Of a DNA stretch of 41,740 bases, positions 1 through 6,950 are shown piece by piece. A program made the translations under genes and the position numbers. The notes under the pieces were generated by a model that was given only the letters and a program-made list of their open reading frames with translations, ran no database searches and was not told where the DNA came from. Every line of letters starts with the position of its first letter. Position 1 is the stretch's first letter. The stretch covers positions 1 through 41,740 of the forward strand of contig JAUCQC010000293.1 of NCBI GenBank assembly GCA_030372965.1, written 5' to 3'. The stretch comes from a bacterium. Its GTDB lineage: Bacteria > Zhuqueibacterota > QNDG01 > DTFT01.

Positions 1-792
1 GACCCGTACCTGTACCGCATCCGCGCGGACGCGGTCCGCATCCAGCAGGCGATTCTGGAGGCGGCCGTCAACGCCAGGGAGTCCATGCCCGGCGGGGGGA
101 AAATCGTCTTTCAGACGCGGAACTGCACGCTGAACGAGACTGAACTCCGCTCCCGTCCGGGCGTCCAGCCCGGCGCCTTCATTCAGATCATCATCAGCGA
201 CACGGGCGCGGGCATGAGCGGCGAACAGAAGCGGTTGTTGACCGACTCGGCCGGGGAGGCGCAGCCCGAGCGGGAGTCCGGGCTCGCGATGATCCGCGCG
301 GCCGTTGAATCGCACCATGGATTCATGTCCGTTTTCAGCGAACGGAACAAGGGAACCGTGGTGAAGATCCACCTGCCGGCCGTCACCGAACAGGCGGTCA
401 AGCCGGCGGCTCCGAAATCGGGAACCCTGAAAGGCGGCCGAGAGAGCGTCCTCCTGGTGGAAACGGAAGGCGCCCTTCGCGACACCGGAAGGAAGATGCT
501 CCACCGGTACGGTTACCAGGTTCTGGCGGTGGCGGACGGCCGCGAGGCCCAGGAGGTTCTCCGGAGCGGCCGGCGCCGCATTGACCTGATGATCTGGGAC
601 GGAACACAGCCTGGCGCGATACTGGAGGGACTGGTTCAGATGCATCCCCAGCTGCGGATCCTGGCCTCGGTCTGGCCCGGGGAACGCGAGGCCGTGGAAC
701 GCGCCCTGCGCGATTCGGTTCAGGGATTCGTCCTGAAGCCGTTCCATGTCCGGCCGCTGATTCTGGGGATTCAGAACGCGTTGAACGCCTGA
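1..792 (+). CDS. Hybrid sensor histidine kinase, C-terminal part (HATPase + receiver), 5' truncated
   Basis: The open frame runs from the first base of the window, so the sensor and DHp portions lie upstream. Residues 1-125 of the fragment form an ATPase (CA) domain: an N-box with VNARESMPGGGK and a G1 box DTGAGM. The F-box (FEPFFTTK in relatives) is absent, and the G2 region is only ESGLAMI, so the ATP lid is short and degenerate. Residues about 147-260 form a receiver with LLVETE at the acidic pocket, a phosphoacceptor Asp near residue 200 (IWDGTQPG) and the conserved Lys near 246 (VLKPF). One acidic-pocket Asp is changed (VETE instead of VEDE). In the family, such proteins autophosphorylate and pass phosphate to their own or other receivers; the degenerate lid makes kinase activity uncertain. 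The next gene follows after 10 bases, suggesting an operon. Confidence 0.85.
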   Translation, partial: DPYLYRIRADAVRIQQAILEAAVNARESMPGGGKIVFQTRNCTLNETELRSRPGVQPGAFIQIIISDTGAGMSGEQKRLLTDSAGEAQPERESGLAMIRAAVESHHGFMSVFSERNKGTVVKIHLPAVTEQAVKPAAPKSGTLKGGRESVLLVETEGALRDTGRKMLHRYGYQVLAVADGREAQEVLRSGRRRIDLMIWDGTQPGAILEGLVQMHPQLRILASVWPGEREAVERALRDSVQGFVLKPFHVRPLILGIQNALNA

Positions 793-802
793 GGGGGGAA
801 CG

Positions 803-1519
803 GTGGCCCAACCGTCACGACGGCGAACGCCGATCCGATCCACGAAACGGGAGGACGCTTTCGCCTGTTTCATGGGCGATGTGGTCCATCGCCTGAAGAA
901 CAAACTCGGCGGCATTCACGGATTCGCAGACCTGCTGCAGAAGGAGCTTCCGGAGGACGATCCCCGTCTCCGTTACGTCCAGCGGATCCAGTCGGGTGTG
1001 GATCAGGTGGACGAAATGTTCGTCCGCCTGATGAAACTGTTCCGGACGCCCGCGATCCGAACGGAAAAAATCGAACTGACGGACCGGATGGCCGCGGCCG
1101 TGGGCAGGGTGGCCGGCCTGGCCGGCACCCGTGCGGCGGCCGGCGTCGATTTCGCGGAGAAACTCAGGAAAGCGCCGAAAATCCGGGTGACCGGCGATCC
1201 GGATCTTGTCGATGACACGCTCTTTCATCTTCTGGATTTCACGTGCCAGACGGCCGAAACCATCTGGTCGCTGTCCGTTTCCGCGCCGGACGGGAGGCCG
1301 GCGGCCGTCACCATCCGGTACGAGCTCCCCGAGAACGGACTGCCGGAGAACCGATCGGACCGGATCGGCGAACTGTTGAAGCGCGCCCAGCCGGTGGAAG
1401 CGCGCATCTCGCTGGCCGTGGCGGACCGCCTGTGCCGGCTTCTCGGAGGACGGCTGAAGATGGAAGCGCCGGATTCCCGGTCCCGGTGCCTGCTCCTTCA
1501 AATCAAGCGGGAGACCTGA
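803..1519 (+). CDS. DHp-containing protein with degenerate ATPase domain (ChpT-like phosphotransferase candidate)
   Basis: This 238-residue protein starts at GTG 803 behind a GGGGGG-AA purine run. Residues about 20-75 look like a kinase dimerisation helix pair with a candidate phospho-His at 29 (VVHRLKNKLGGIHGF), followed by a second amphipathic helix ending in LMKLFR. The C-terminal part follows the outline of a CA domain (GDPDLVDDTLFHLL in the N-box position, ADRLCRLLGGRLKME near the end), but no N-box Asn cluster, DxGxG or GxGLG motif is visible, so ATP binding looks lost. No transmembrane or sensor segment is present. Caulobacter ChpT has this DHp plus dead-CA design and acts as a histidine phosphotransferase; that role is an inference here. 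It sits between a hybrid kinase and an NtrC-type regulator, which suits a phosphorelay intermediate. Confidence 0.7.
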   Translation: MAQPSRRRTPIRSTKREDAFACFMGDVVHRLKNKLGGIHGFADLLQKELPEDDPRLRYVQRIQSGVDQVDEMFVRLMKLFRTPAIRTEKIELTDRMAAAVGRVAGLAGTRAAAGVDFAEKLRKAPKIRVTGDPDLVDDTLFHLLDFTCQTAETIWSLSVSAPDGRPAAVTIRYELPENGLPENRSDRIGELLKRAQPVEARISLAVADRLCRLLGGRLKMEAPDSRSRCLLLQIKRET

Positions 1520-1521
1520 TC

Positions 1522-2892
1522 ATGCAAACGGGGAAACGCATTTTTGTCGTGGACGACGAGGAGATGATCCGCGATCTTCTGAAGGAGACGTTTCAGCGAA
1601 AAGGGTATGACGTCGACGTCGTGGCCACGGGAAAAGAGGCGCTCAGCCAGCTTGCGAGCCATCCGTACGACCTGGTCATCACCGATCTGCGCCTTCCGGA
1701 CATCAGCGGCATGAAGGTTCTGGCCGAGGCGAAGAAGGAAAATCCGAACCTCGGCGTCATTCTCATCACCGGATACGGCTCCATCAAGAACGCCGTCAAG
1801 GCCATGAAGCAGGGCGCGTTCGACTACATCACCAAGCCCTTCGAGCTCGACGAGATTGAACTGGTCGTCGCCAAGTTTTTCGAATTTCAGAACCTGGTCG
1901 GCGAGAACGAGTACCTTCGCTCGGAACTCGACCGGAAATTCAGCTTCTCGAACATCGTCGGCAGCAGCGACCCGATGCAGAAGGTGTTTGACGCGATCCG
2001 GATGGTCGCCAAGAGCCGCGCCACGGTGCTGATTCAGGGCGCGAGCGGCACCGGCAAGGAGCTTGTGGCGCGGGCCATTCACTACAACAGCGACCGCAAG
2101 AACGGTCCGTTCGTCACGACGAACTGCGCGGCCCTGCCCGAAGGGCTTGTCGAAAGCGAGCTGTTCGGCCATGAAAAGGGCGCATTCACCGGCGCCTATC
2201 GCATGAGCAAGGGCCGCTTCGAGACGGCGAGCGGCGGAACCCTGCTTCTCGACGAAATCAGCGAAATCAGCCTCCCGCTGCAGGCCAAGCTGCTCCGGGT
2301 GCTTCAGGAACGCGAGATCGAACGCGTCGGCGGGGCAAAGCCGATTCCGGTGGATGTGCGGATCATCGCGACCACGAACCGTGACCTCAAGCGGGAGGTC
2401 GAGGAAAACCGTTTCCGGGGCGACTTGTTCTACCGGCTCAACGTGGTTCCCATTTATCTCGCGTCGCTGTCCGAAAGAAGGGAGGACATCCCCCTCCTGG
2501 TACAGCATTTTGTCCGGCGTTTCGCCGCCGAGAACAACAAACCCATAAAGGGCATCGCCGAGCCCGCGATGAAGCTCCTCAGCCAGAGGGACTGGCCCGG
2601 CAATGTCCGGGAAATCGAAAACTGCATCGAGCGCGCCGTCGTCATGTCCGGTCCGGATGTGGACACGTTGAACGTCCAGCATTTTTATTTCGGGGAGGCG
2701 GCTTCCCCGGACACCGTGTCGGAAACGGCCGGATCGCAGAGAACCCTGCGTGACGTGGAGAAGAACCTCATTCTCAAAACCCTTCAGGAAACGGACAACA
2801 ATCGGACCCGGACCGCCGAACTGCTCGGCATCAGCGTCCGCACGTTGAGGAACAAACTCAACGAATACCGAGGGGAGGGCGTCAGCATCTGA
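1522..2892 (+). CDS. Sigma-54-dependent response regulator (NtrC family)
   Basis: This 456-residue activator starts at ATG 1522, preceded by GGGAG at 1509-1513. The frame is open further upstream, but that stretch overlaps the previous gene and does not look coding. The receiver covers residues 5-120, with DDEE at 11-14, phosphoacceptor D55 and K105. The AAA+ domain covers about 142-375, with Walker A GASGTGKE at 173-180, the sigma-54 contact loop GAFTGA at 220-225 and Walker B LLLDE ending at 245. A Fis-type helix-turn-helix lies at about 412-452 (TRTAELLGISVRTLRNKL). The family remodels sigma-54 RNA polymerase from upstream enhancer sites after phosphorylation. A terminator follows directly, and a sigma-54 promoter with an upstream palindrome lies about 330 bases downstream, a likely target. 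Confidence 0.95.
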   Translation: MQTGKRIFVVDDEEMIRDLLKETFQRKGYDVDVVATGKEALSQLASHPYDLVITDLRLPDISGMKVLAEAKKENPNLGVILITGYGSIKNAVKAMKQGAFDYITKPFELDEIELVVAKFFEFQNLVGENEYLRSELDRKFSFSNIVGSSDPMQKVFDAIRMVAKSRATVLIQGASGTGKELVARAIHYNSDRKNGPFVTTNCAALPEGLVESELFGHEKGAFTGAYRMSKGRFETASGGTLLLDEISEISLPLQAKLLRVLQEREIERVGGAKPIPVDVRIIATTNRDLKREVEENRFRGDLFYRLNVVPIYLASLSERREDIPLLVQHFVRRFAAENNKPIKGIAEPAMKLLSQRDWPGNVREIENCIERAVVMSGPDVDTLNVQHFYFGEAASPDTVSETAGSQRTLRDVEKNLILKTLQETDNNRTRTAELLGISVRTLRNKLNEYRGEGVSI

Positions 2893-2928
2893 CCGGCCGG
2901 CCGATCGGTTCTTCGAAACGACGAATCC

Positions 2929-2970
2929 GTTCCTCCCTCTCCGCAGTGCCGGAGGGAGGAACTTTTTTTT
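2929..2970 (+). terminator. Rho-independent terminator after the NtrC-type regulator gene
   Basis: A 10-bp perfect stem (GTTCCTCCCT at 2929-2938 with AGGGAGGAAC at 2953-2962) encloses a G/C-rich loop that can pair further (CTCCG/CGGAG with a small bulge), and is followed by eight T at 2963-2970. It ends the transcript of the first three genes 37 bases past the stop codon. Confidence 0.92.
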
Positions 2971-3221
2971 GACTGGCCCATCCGAGCAGTCCATCCATGC
3001 ATTTTACGGAGAGCGACCCTCGCATTCTTCTCCAGTTCCGAACCCTTCAGCCGTTTGACAGACGCGCGGGGTCTTCCGGTAACACTTCAAACCGCATGGG
3101 AAAAGGGATCCCGGTACGGAAAACCTTTCCAAAAAAAGCAATCACATGACATATCATGTGCCAACAGCATGAAATAACTTAAGTCTATAAATAACAATAA
3201 AATAAGACATAAGTTGTTTGA
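2971..3221. other. Non-coding intergenic region upstream of the sigma-54 promoter
   Basis: No convincing gene is seen between the terminator and the receiver gene at 3376. Up to about 3120 the sequence is ordinary in composition. A TTGACA lies at 3056-3061 but has no good -10 at proper spacing. From 3130 to 3222 it becomes strongly A/T-rich, unlike its surroundings, and includes an 18-base palindrome at 3143-3160 and ACTTAAGT at 3177-3184. Such an A/T-rich bend-prone stretch between an enhancer and a -24/-12 promoter is where IHF or HU often acts; no clear IHF consensus was found. Confidence 0.6.
3143..3160. promoter_or_regulatory. Palindrome, candidate enhancer for an NtrC-type activator
   Basis: CACATGA at 3143-3149 and TCATGTG at 3154-3160 form a perfect 7-bp inverted repeat with a 4-base spacer. 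Its centre is about 97 bases before the start site predicted from the sigma-54 promoter at 3222-3237, a usual distance for enhancer sites of this activator family. The link to the activator encoded at 1522-2892 is inferred from proximity. Confidence 0.55.
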
Positions 3222-3237
3222 TGGCATGGTACTTGCC
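3222..3237 (+). promoter_or_regulatory. Sigma-54 (-24/-12) promoter
   Basis: TGGCATGGTACTTGCC matches the sigma-54 consensus TGGCACG-N4-TTGCA at all but two positions, with the invariant GG and GC in the exact spacing. Transcription would start near 3248, giving a leader of about 128 bases to the ATG at 3376. An upstream palindrome and an adjacent sigma-54 activator gene support the call. Confidence 0.8.
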
Positions 3238-3375
3238 TGTCCTTTGCGTGGATACGGGTTCTAAGATGTTCCGACGGGTGATGCGCGTCACGGGGATCGA
3301 TTTCCCGGCATGCGTCTCCTTCAGGACCCGACAACCGGACCGGTTCCGCGGGAACCGGCCGCCACGGAGGCCGCC

Positions 3376-3744
3376 ATGGAACAGACCAGAAGCCTGCTGT
3401 TCGTCGACGACGAGACCGACATCCTGGAGATTCTCGTTGACTTCTTTTCCGACGAGGGATACGAGCTTCACACGGCCACCCGCGCGGCCGACGCCATTCG
3501 GATCATGGACCAGCATCCGGTCGATTTCATTCTGAGCGATCTGAAACTGCCCGACTCGTCCGGATCGGATTTCCTGGACCGGGTGCGGGAGACGCATCCC
3601 GAAGTGGTCCGCGTGCTGACGTCCGGGTATTTCGACGTCCGGTTCGGCGAGTTCCGGGAGGATGAACGGAACGGCACGTACTACCTTTCCAAACCCTGGG
3701 ACCTGGCGACCCTGAAGAATCTCGTGGAACAGAAACTGGGATAA
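3376..3744 (+). CDS. Single-domain response regulator (receiver only)
   Basis: This 122-residue protein is a complete CheY-like receiver with no output domain: LLFVDDE with acidic residues at 11-13, phosphoacceptor D55 (ILSDLKLPD), T82 (VLTSGY) and K106 (LSKPWD). ATG 3376 is chosen because GGAGG at 3366-3370 lies five bases upstream. An in-frame ATG at 3310 would add 22 residues (MRLLQDPTTG...) that no receiver needs. All catalytic positions are intact, so it should accept phosphate from a kinase or His-phosphotransferase and hand it on or bind a partner. It lies just downstream of a sigma-54 promoter and 8 bases before the next gene, with which it likely forms one transcript. Confidence 0.9.
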   Translation: MEQTRSLLFVDDETDILEILVDFFSDEGYELHTATRAADAIRIMDQHPVDFILSDLKLPDSSGSDFLDRVRETHPEVVRVLTSGYFDVRFGEFREDERNGTYYLSKPWDLATLKNLVEQKLG

Positions 3745-3752
3745 AAAAACCA

Positions 3753-4820
3753 TTGGAAGCACCCAAGAAAGTCCTCTTTATCGACGGCGATGAGAAGTAC
3801 CGCCGCACCGCGGAATCGGCGCTGAACCACGGGTTGTACGACAGCCGGCTCTGCCGCACCGGCGAGGCGGGCCTCGCGTCCATCGCCGTCCGCATGCCGG
3901 ACGTGGTCATCGTCAACGGACAGCTGGAGGACATGAGCGGCGAGGAATTCTACATGCGTTTCCTCACGGACCCCCGGTTCAAGTCGCACCGGGACGTTCC
4001 GTTCATCGTCCTGACGCCGAATGGGATCCGGAGCCGGACGCATTACTACAATCTCGGCTTCAGCGCCTGCCTCTCCAAACCGTTCAACGAAAGCGAACTC
4101 ATCGAATTCGTCGAAGACGTGATGGTGTCCCACCAGCTGAAGATGGAGGAGGTGAACTGCTGGGAGACCATCCGCGAGGCCAAGGATTTTCTCGAACGGG
4201 TCGTCGAAAGCTCCGCGGAAGCGATCGTCACCACGAACACGCGCGGCATCGTCACGTACTGCAACCGGGCCGCCGAGGAGCTGTTCGGGGTTCACTTCGA
4301 GGAATTCGTCGGAAAACGGGTCGGATCCTTCATGGCAAACGGCAACGCCGACCTGCTGAAAATCAGCGCGCTCCTGAAGAAGCGCAACAAGGTGCAGAAT
4401 TACAAGATTCTCCTGCTGAAGCGCAACGGTCAGCGTGTCCCCGTCAACGTGTCCCTCTCGATCATGCGGGACAGCGCCGGAAAGCCCATGGGCACCCTGA
4501 GCATCTGCAAGGAGATCGGGGACGGGCAGTTCGCCGAGTACGACAAAAACGAATCCGACCGGGTCACCGCGGTGGTGGAGACGGCCGTTGCGGTCAATCA
4601 CGCGATCAACAATCCCCTGGTGCCCATTCTCGGAAACGCCCAGTTCCTGCTCCAGGACGAACGGCTGCCGCAGGAGGACGTCCGCAGGCGCCTGCGCGTC
4701 ATCGTCAAGAACGCCCTCCGCATCCGGGACATCACGCAGAAACTCGCCAATATTCAGCACCCGGTCACCAAGGAATACCTGAAGGGGACGCGGATGCTCG
4801 ACATCGAAGCCTCCACCTGA
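3753..4820 (+). CDS. Pseudo-receiver - PAS - DHp protein lacking an ATPase domain
   Basis: This 355-residue protein starts at TTG 3753 (no strong ribosome site; an A7 run precedes it). Residues 5-125 form a receiver-like domain in which the phosphoacceptor Asp is replaced by N55 (VVIVNGQLEDMSG), while acidic residues near 11-14 (DGDE) and K109 remain. A PAS domain spans about 148-255 (SAEAIVTTNTRGIVTYCNRA is typical). Residues 268-340 form a DHp helix pair with an intact H-box around H283 (NHAINNPLVPILGNAQ). The protein ends about 15 residues after it, with no room for a CA domain. It therefore cannot phosphorylate itself in the usual way; it could be a His-phosphotransferase, a phosphatase, or a dimer partner trans-phosphorylated by another kinase. 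No membrane segment is seen, so it is probably cytoplasmic. Confidence 0.85.
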   Translation: MEAPKKVLFIDGDEKYRRTAESALNHGLYDSRLCRTGEAGLASIAVRMPDVVIVNGQLEDMSGEEFYMRFLTDPRFKSHRDVPFIVLTPNGIRSRTHYYNLGFSACLSKPFNESELIEFVEDVMVSHQLKMEEVNCWETIREAKDFLERVVESSAEAIVTTNTRGIVTYCNRAAEELFGVHFEEFVGKRVGSFMANGNADLLKISALLKKRNKVQNYKILLLKRNGQRVPVNVSLSIMRDSAGKPMGTLSICKEIGDGQFAEYDKNESDRVTAVVETAVAVNHAINNPLVPILGNAQFLLQDERLPQEDVRRRLRVIVKNALRIRDITQKLANIQHPVTKEYLKGTRMLDIEAST

Positions 4821-4935
4821 CCGTCCGTCCCGCCGTTTCACCCGGTGGCCGGACGCGCCGCGCAAAAACCCGCTTGCATTTATTCCCGCGGTTGATTACT
4901 TTTCCCGCAGTCGAACCAGCGCCGGAAGGCTCTCC

Positions 4936-5961
4936 GTGTCCCGTTTCACCCGAATCATTGCGGTTTTCCTGCTCGCTGTCGGCGCGCCGTTTCCCGCCGC
5001 GGTCAGGGGAAATGACGCCAAGTATACGATGGAATACTACAGGGCCGGCGCCGCCGCCAGGGCGGAGGGGCTCGGCAACGCCAATGCCGCGGCGTCCCTG
5101 GATGTCACGGCCGTGTACTGGAATCCGGCGGGGCTGGCCTGGATGCCGGGCCTCCAGCTGCACGGCATGCATGCCGAGCGGTTCGCGGGAGCGGTGAACG
5201 TGGATTTTCTCGCGGCCGGCATGCCGTTCGGTGAGAAGACCGCGCTGGCGGTCGGTCTGTACCGCATGGGCGTGGACGGCATTCCAGTCACGCGTCTCAC
5301 CGATCCGGCGTTGCCGCTCGGCGCGTGGATCACGGACGCGGACGGAAATCTGCGCCTGAACGTGCCCTATGCGGAGCGGTCCGTGGACGACCAGGAACTC
5401 ACACTCGCGGTCACGATCTCCGCGAGGCGTTCGGACCGGATGTCGCTGGGGGTCACGCTGAAGACGATTCACAAATCCGTGGACCGGTATTCGGCGTGGG
5501 GCATGGGATTCGACATCGGATTTTTCTGGCGTTCGCCCCGGGGCGTTCAGGTGGGCGCCGTTCTGAAGGACGCGACCGCCACACCCGTCGTCTGGCGGGA
5601 GGGGCGCACCGAATGGGTCCGTCCGCGTCTGAGGTTCGGAGCGTGCCTGCCTTTCTCGATCGGGCCGCTGCGGCTGACGCCGGTTTCGGATTTCGAATTC
5701 GGCTTGGACGGCATCGGGAACGCCGCTTCATTTCATTCCGGATCCATGGACGGCGAGTGGCACGGGGGACTTGAAGTGGGAGTGCGGGACCGTGTCGCTT
5801 TGCGCATCGGACACAATGTGGACCGGATCACCGCTGGCGCGGGCATGCGATTCTCCGTTTTTCACGTGGATTACTCATTCTCGAGACAAAACGACCTCGG
5901 AAACTGCCATCGTTTGTCGACCACGATGACCTGGGATCGGGACAAATTCCTCCGTTTCTAA
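4936..5961 (+). CDS. PorV/PorQ-like outer-membrane beta-barrel protein
   Basis: This 341-residue protein starts at GTG 4936 with GGAAGG at 4924-4929 upstream. A signal peptide is clear (basic N-terminus, hydrophobic IIAVFLLAVGAPFPAA, cleavage near residue 25). The mature start RAGAAARAEGLGNAN...AVYWNPAGLA is the hallmark of the PorV/PorQ (UPF0164-like) family, and the rest alternates polar and hydrophobic residues in short strands, ending in an aromatic residue (FLRF) as outer-membrane barrels do. In Bacteroidetes, PorV shuttles type IX secretion cargo; many FCB genomes carry several paralogues of unknown role. It is separated from the signalling genes by 115 bases and from yicC by a promoter, so it may be its own unit. 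The precise function is unknown. Confidence 0.8.
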   Translation: MSRFTRIIAVFLLAVGAPFPAAVRGNDAKYTMEYYRAGAAARAEGLGNANAAASLDVTAVYWNPAGLAWMPGLQLHGMHAERFAGAVNVDFLAAGMPFGEKTALAVGLYRMGVDGIPVTRLTDPALPLGAWITDADGNLRLNVPYAERSVDDQELTLAVTISARRSDRMSLGVTLKTIHKSVDRYSAWGMGFDIGFFWRSPRGVQVGAVLKDATATPVVWREGRTEWVRPRLRFGACLPFSIGPLRLTPVSDFEFGLDGIGNAASFHSGSMDGEWHGGLEVGVRDRVALRIGHNVDRITAGAGMRFSVFHVDYSFSRQNDLGNCHRLSTTMTWDRDKFLRF

Positions 5962-5997
5962 TTCTGATAACCTTTTTAAAAACAAACAAAAAACCCG

Positions 5998-6026
5998 TTG
6001 ACATCCTCCGTTTTTTTTTGTAAAAT
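5998..6026 (+). promoter_or_regulatory. Sigma-70-type promoter for the yicC-gmk-rpoZ run
   Basis: TTGACA at 5998-6003 and TAAAAT at 6021-6026 are separated by 17 bases, close to the ideal housekeeping promoter. The spacer contains a run of nine T at 6011-6019. The yicC ATG lies 46 bases further on. The strongest vegetative promoter seen in the window, it heads the long housekeeping run. Confidence 0.8.
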
Positions 6027-6031
6027 ATAAA

Positions 6032-6048
6032 CCTAAAATTCTTTTAGG
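6032..6048 (+). promoter_or_regulatory. Inverted repeat in the yicC leader
   Basis: CCTAAAA (6032-6038) and TTTTAGG (6042-6048) form a perfect 7-bp inverted repeat with a 3-base loop, lying at about +1 to +15 of the predicted transcript. It could be an operator overlapping the start site or a short RNA hairpin at the 5' end of the message. No regulator can be assigned. Confidence 0.4.
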
Positions 6049-6071
6049 GTTAGTCTCTTTTTGGAGTCCCA

Positions 6072-6950
6072 ATGGCTGCCAGCATGACTGGACTAGGCAT
6101 ATTTGAAGTTCAGTATAATCAATCTGTTGTAACGGTAGACATCAAATCGTTCAACAACCGGTTTCTGGAAATATCCTGCCGGCTTTCTCCGTCCCTGGCG
6201 CCGTTCGAGAAAGAGATCAAGGATTTGATCCGCAAATCCATCGACCGGGGCAAACTCTATGTGAATGTGTCTCTTCAGGGAGAAAAACCCGAAGATCTCG
6301 GATTGTGCATCAATACCTCCAAAGTCAAGGCCATTCAATTATTATTGCAGGAATTACGCAGAACCGCCGGATTGCGCGAAAAACTGACTCTCGAACATTA
6401 CCTGAAATTCACGGAGATACTGGAACCCGACAGCAAGCCGGAAACCGCTGAAGCGCTGTGGGAAACCCTGCGGAAAGCCGTCACCGGAGCGCTGGAACGC
6501 CTGCTGGCCATGCGGCGTCAGGAAGGGGCGGCGCTCGCGGCCGACCTGCTCGAACGGACGCGCCGATTGTCCGAAGGAGTGGATTCGCTGGAGGCCCTGT
6601 CGAAACGCCGCTTGCCGGAAATCCACGCCCGGATGCGCGACCGCGTCCGTCAACTGACGGAGGACCAGGATCTCGACGAGAACCGCATGCTTCAGGAGAT
6701 CGCCCTGCTCTCGGACCGCATGGATGTGACGGAGGAATGCGTCCGCATGCGGAGCCATTGCGCTCTCTTCGAACGCACGCTCGGCGAGGACCGCGCCGTC
6801 GGGAAAAAGCTGACCTTTCTGCTGCAGGAGATGAACCGGGAGGTCAATACCATCTGCTCCAAGGCCAATGACGCCGAGATCAGCCACTCGGCCGTGGCCA
6901 TGAAGGAGGAGATCGAGAAAATGCGCGAGCAGTCCCAGAATCTGGAATGA
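6072..6950 (+). CDS. yicC: YicC family endoribonuclease
   Basis: This 292-residue protein has the family's N-terminal signature MAASMTGLGIFE...VDIKSFNNRFLEI and the C-terminal DUF1732 region (EIALLSDRMDVTEECVRMRSH ... KKLTFLLQEMNREVNTICSKANDAEIS). Length is normal for the family. E. coli YicC is an endoribonuclease linked to small-RNA turnover; that activity is taken from the family. The gene sits directly behind a strong promoter and overlaps gmk by four bases (ATGA at 6947), the usual yicC-gmk-rpoZ-coaBC order of many bacteria. Confidence 0.95.
   Translation: MAASMTGLGIFEVQYNQSVVTVDIKSFNNRFLEISCRLSPSLAPFEKEIKDLIRKSIDRGKLYVNVSLQGEKPEDLGLCINTSKVKAIQLLLQELRRTAGLREKLTLEHYLKFTEILEPDSKPETAEALWETLRKAVTGALERLLAMRRQEGAALAADLLERTRRLSEGVDSLEALSKRRLPEIHARMRDRVRQLTEDQDLDENRMLQEIALLSDRMDVTEECVRMRSHCALFERTLGEDRAVGKKLTFLLQEMNREVNTICSKANDAEISHSAVAMKEEIEKMREQSQNLE

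Noticed and set aside
3056-3095. TTGACA at 3056-3061 as a vegetative promoter
   Set aside because: No acceptable -10 box lies 16-18 bases downstream (GGTAAC is the best), so it was not called.
3218-3535. Short plus-strand open frame starting beside the sigma-54 promoter
   Set aside because: It overlaps the receiver gene in another frame, has no ribosome site and has an unremarkable Arg/Pro-rich translation.
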